Assembly: GCF_900102905.1 (NCBI RefSeq)
Contig: NZ_FNFV01000010.1
Coordinates: forward strand, 1-49,459
Direction: 5' to 3'
Length of the DNA stretch: 49,459 nt
Source: Meinhardsimonia xiamenensis
GTDB taxonomy: Bacteria > Pseudomonadota > Alphaproteobacteria > Rhodobacterales > Rhodobacteraceae
The notes under the pieces are model-generated. The model searched no databases. It was not told the origin of the DNA and saw only the letters and a list, made by a program, of their open reading frames with translations. Positions within the stretch are counted from its first letter, which is position 1; each line of letters starts with the position of its first letter. Shown here in pieces: positions 47,040 through 49,459 of the stretch. The position numbers and the translations under genes are program-made.

Positions 47040-47801
47040 ATGACCGAACATCACATCCAGCGCGCCTTCGACCGCGACCTCGAGGCCATGCAGGCGCTCA
47101 TCATGCGCATGGGCGGGCTTGTCGAGGACGAGATCCGCGAAGCCACGCGCGCGCTGATCGAGCGCGACCTCGAGCTTGCCGCCAAGGTCCGGGCCGACGA
47201 CAAGACGGTGGATGCGCTCGAACACCAGGTCAACGAGGCGGCCGCGCGCATCATCGCCCTGCGCGCCCCCGCGGCGAGCGACCTCAGGACGGTACTGACC
47301 TCCATGAAGATCGCCACCGCGCTCGAACGCTGCGGCGACTACGCCAAGAACTTGGCCAAGCGCACCTCCGTTCTCGTGGAGATGCCGCCGATCGAGGGGG
47401 CGGACAAGGCTCTCGGGCGCATGGCGCGCGAAGTCGAGCTGATGCTGAAGGATGCCCTCGACGCCTATCTGCGGCGCGACGCGGAACTTGCCAATCAGGT
47501 GCGCGAACACGATGCCGAGGTGGATCAGATGTACAATGCGCTGTTCCGCCAGTTTCTGACCTACATGATGGAAGATCCGCGCAACATCTCGGCCTGCATG
47601 CATCTGCACTTCATCGCCAAGAATCTCGAGCGGATGGGCGATCTGATCACCAACATCGCCGAACAGACCATCTATCTCGTCACCGGCGAGATGCCCGAGG
47701 AGCCGCGCCCGAAGGAGGACTGGGTGAAGGTCGCGCGGGCCGTGGCCAGCGGGGCCGCCCAGCCCGACGCCGGGGAGGCCAAGGGGGAGGGCGGGGCATG
47801 A
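47040..47801 (+). CDS. phoU: phosphate signalling regulator PhoU
   Basis: A 253-residue all-helical cytosolic protein with two PhoU repeats (about 10-100 and 110-215). Metal-binding EXXXD motifs are visible as ALERCGDYAKN and LERMGDLITN. It restrains PhoR and the Pst transporter when phosphate is ample. The C-terminal tail of about 30 residues is hydrophilic and not conserved. Its stop overlaps the phoB ATG (ATGA). Confidence 0.95.
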   Translation: MTEHHIQRAFDRDLEAMQALIMRMGGLVEDEIREATRALIERDLELAAKVRADDKTVDALEHQVNEAAARIIALRAPAASDLRTVLTSMKIATALERCGDYAKNLAKRTSVLVEMPPIEGADKALGRMAREVELMLKDALDAYLRRDAELANQVREHDAEVDQMYNALFRQFLTYMMEDPRNISACMHLHFIAKNLERMGDLITNIAEQTIYLVTGEMPEEPRPKEDWVKVARAVASGAAQPDAGEAKGEGGA

Positions 47802-48487
47802 GTCTCGCAGCTCCGCGTGTTCTGGTGGTCGAGGACGAGGCGGCACAAGGCGAGATCCTCGCCTACAATCTCGAGGCGGAGGGCTTCTCGGTCGGGCGCG
47901 TCGCCTCTGGCGACGAGGTGATGCGCGCGGTGCTCGAGGAGGAACCCGACCTGATCCTCCTTGACTGGATGCTGCCCGGCGTCTCGGGCATCGAGTTGTG
48001 CCGCCAGCTGAAGGCCAGGGCCGAGACCCGAGCGATTCCGGTTATCATGCTGTCGGCACGCTCGGAGGAAATGGACCGGGTGCGCGGGCTCGAGACGGGC
48101 GCGGATGATTATGTGACCAAGCCGTATTCGGTGGCCGAACTCATGGCGCGGGTACGCAATCAGCTGCGCCGCACGCGCGCCGCGGCCATCGGCGAGCGGC
48201 TGGAGTTTGGCGACATTCAGCTCGATGCCGAGTCGCATCGTGTAACCCGTCGGGGCAGGGAGGTGCGGCTCGGGCCGACCGAATTCCGCCTTCTGGCAAC
48301 GCTCATGGAAAAGCCTGGCCGGGTCTGGAGCCGCGAGCAGTTGCTCGACAGGGTCTGGGGCCGCGACATCTATGTGGAGACGCGAACGGTCGATGTGCAT
48401 ATCGGACGCTTGCGAAAGGCGCTTTGCGCCGGGGGTGAAAGCGACCCGATCCGCACTGTCCGCGGCGCGGGATACGCGCTCGGGTAG
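47798..48487 (+). CDS. phoB: phosphate regulon response regulator PhoB
   Basis: A 229-residue OmpR-type activator. The receiver (1-120) has acidic residues E12 and D13, phospho-acceptor D56 (LLDWMLPG), S86 and K108 (TKPYS). The winged-helix DNA-binding domain (about 130-228) has LGPTEFRLLATLMEKPG and VDVHIGRLRKAL. It binds Pho boxes such as the one before pstS. The start at 47798 overlaps phoU by 4 bases. Confidence 0.96.
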   Translation: MSLAAPRVLVVEDEAAQGEILAYNLEAEGFSVGRVASGDEVMRAVLEEEPDLILLDWMLPGVSGIELCRQLKARAETRAIPVIMLSARSEEMDRVRGLETGADDYVTKPYSVAELMARVRNQLRRTRAAAIGERLEFGDIQLDAESHRVTRRGREVRLGPTEFRLLATLMEKPGRVWSREQLLDRVWGRDIYVETRTVDVHIGRLRKALCAGGESDPIRTVRGAGYALG

Positions 48488-48522
48488 CTTCCGCGGCGTA
48501 CGAGCTTCGTCCGGCACGGCAT

Positions 48523-48540
48523 TGACCCTTGGTCATTTTT
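48523..48540 (+). terminator. short Rho-independent terminator after phoB
   Basis: TGACC (48523-48527), loop CTT and GGTCA (48531-48535), then five T bases, begins 36 bases after the phoB stop. The stem is short but the T run is clear, so it is a plausible operon end. Confidence 0.6.
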
Positions 48541-48569
48541 CCGTCTCGCAGAACCATGTCGGAAGGCGC

Positions 48570-49459
48570 TGGTGGCTGCGAATTCCAACCGAGGTGCCAC
48601 TTCTGCTTGGCATAGACTATCCGCCGCCACGTGCGATCTCCATGAGCTTCTCACGGAATACCTCGGCGGGCGTTCTGAAGCCGAGGCACTTGCGGGGCTG
48701 GGCGTTGAGGCGGTCGCAAATCGACCTCAAATATCGATTTGTGAACGCCGACGGATCGGCCTGGCGCGGCAGATAGCGTCGGAGCCGCCGATTGGTGTTC
48801 TCCACAGTGCCTTTCTGCCAGGGCGCCTGCGGGTCGCAGAACCAAGTGGCCACGCCGATCCCGGCCTTCAGATGCGCCCAGGCGGTGAACTCAGTGCCGC
48901 GGTCGAAGGTGATCGAACGCCGCGCCGGTTGGGGCAGGGGTGCCAACCCGTCGATAAGAGCATCCATCACCGGCTTCGACCGCCGATCTCGGTTCTTCAG
49001 CGTGACCGTGAAGCGGCTCACCCGCTCGACGAGCGAGGTCACGTTGGCGTGCCCGTGCTCCTTGCGGAACATCATCAGATCGCACTCCCAGTGACCGAAC
49101 TCCATGCGTTTGTGCACCGTGCCGGGGCGGCGAGAAATGCCGTTTTCCGCGGAAAAGCGCGCCGCGTGGGGCTTTCGGCCGACCCGCGGCCTGCGCCGCC
49201 GGCGATGCTCGGGCAGGTGGCGGAACAGCCCCAGCGCGCGGCCGGTCTTGGAATAGACAAAACGGTAGATCGTCTCGTGGCTGACCCGCACCGGATGATC
49301 CTCGAGCTTCATCCGCCCGGCGATCTGTTCAGGAGACCAGCCAGCTTTGAGACGGTCCAGCACCGCGTCTCTGACCTCGGCGTGACGCACCAGCTTGCGA
49401 TGGATCGCACGGCGGCCTTCGTACATCGCCTGAGCGTTCACGGCATGATAACCGTTCAA
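48570..49459 (-). mobile_element. IS30-family insertion sequence, one end (partial)
   Basis: A transposase gene of the IS30 family runs to the window edge. The end near GGTGGCTGCGAATTCC (about 48570-48585) is a guess based on its position between the phoB terminator and the transposase stop; it was not confirmed by a matching inverted repeat because the other end is outside the window. Confidence 0.55.
48617..49459 (-). CDS. IS30-family transposase, C-terminal 280 residues
   Basis: The visible part carries part of the DNA-binding region (LKAGWSPEQIAGRMK and VSHETIYRFVYSKTGRAL), then the DDE catalytic core: Asp in HWECDLMMF, Asp in ITFDRGTEF, and Glu in WQKGTVENTNR. The sequence reads open to the window edge, so the start is outside. 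The stop at 48617 is close to the presumed element end. Family assignment is firm; whether the element is complete is not known. Confidence 0.92.
   Translation of the reverse strand: MNGYHAVNAQAMYEGRRAIHRKLVRHAEVRDAVLDRLKAGWSPEQIAGRMKLEDHPVRVSHETIYRFVYSKTGRALGLFRHLPEHRRRRRPRVGRKPHAARFSAENGISRRPGTVHKRMEFGHWECDLMMFRKEHGHANVTSLVERVSRFTVTLKNRDRRSKPVMDALIDGLAPLPQPARRSITFDRGTEFTAWAHLKAGIGVATWFCDPQAPWQKGTVENTNRRLRRYLPRQADPSAFTNRYLRSICDRLNAQPRKCLGFRTPAEVFREKLMEIARGGG

Overview
The window is about 49.5 kb of GC-rich, densely packed DNA. It is most likely chromosomal DNA from an alphaproteobacterium of the Rhodobacteraceae/Paracoccaceae type. Lines of support are the fumC-DUF4169-ribbon-helix-helix trio, an alpha-type SspB, an ATE-like aminoacyl-transferase, DUF6314, a ring of DoeA/DoeB ectoine enzymes, large PstC and PstA permeases and a PhoR without membrane helices. 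Stop/start overlaps of the ATGA or GTGA type join many neighbours. No rRNA, tRNA, CRISPR array or prophage was seen. Both window ends lie inside insertion sequences: an IS3-type element at 1-98 and an IS30-type transposase at 48617-49459.

Left part (1-13.6 kb): an IS3-type element has cut the 3' end off an FMN/FAD oxidoreductase of the N-methylproline/dimethylglycine demethylase type. Next come an arginase-ornithine cyclodeaminase operon with a divergent Lrp/AsnC regulator, then sspB and fumC with two small downstream genes, then the ectoine-degradation pair doeA-doeB. An enolase-superfamily sugar-acid dehydratase and aconitase A follow. Together these genes feed amines, arginine, ectoine and sugar acids into the TCA cycle.

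Middle part (13.6-37.8 kb): a DUF1223 exported protein, then a minus-strand run of purB, a small exported protein, fliG, a three-gene cobalt-type nitrile hydratase (beta N-half, beta C-half, alpha) and an EamA permease. The next genes are DUF6314, an alpha/beta hydrolase-OsmC fusion, Bpt, an RDD membrane protein, and a divergent pair made of a fumarylacetoacetase-family dehydratase and an alpha-ketoglutarate semialdehyde dehydrogenase. Then come modABC with a MocA-like nucleotidyltransferase, a livKGFHM branched-chain or amide-type ABC uptake operon, a GlxA/AraC-type regulator, a class II DAHP synthase and a PAS_5 protein.

Right part (37.9-48.5 kb): yicC, gmk, a gamma-carbonic-anhydrase-like protein, a Cys/Met-metabolism PLP enzyme and phoR are tightly joined. 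A textbook triple Pho box (42286-42314) then precedes pstS-pstC-pstA-pstB-phoU-phoB, which ends at a small hairpin with a T run before the IS30 element.

The most interesting items are the split three-subunit nitrile hydratase/thiocyanate-hydrolase-like operon with its coupled permease and no visible activator, a 35-bp element found just 3' of two unrelated genes 30 kb apart, the IS-truncated demethylase, and a MocA-like gene whose only visible start lies upstream of the liv operon's hairpins.
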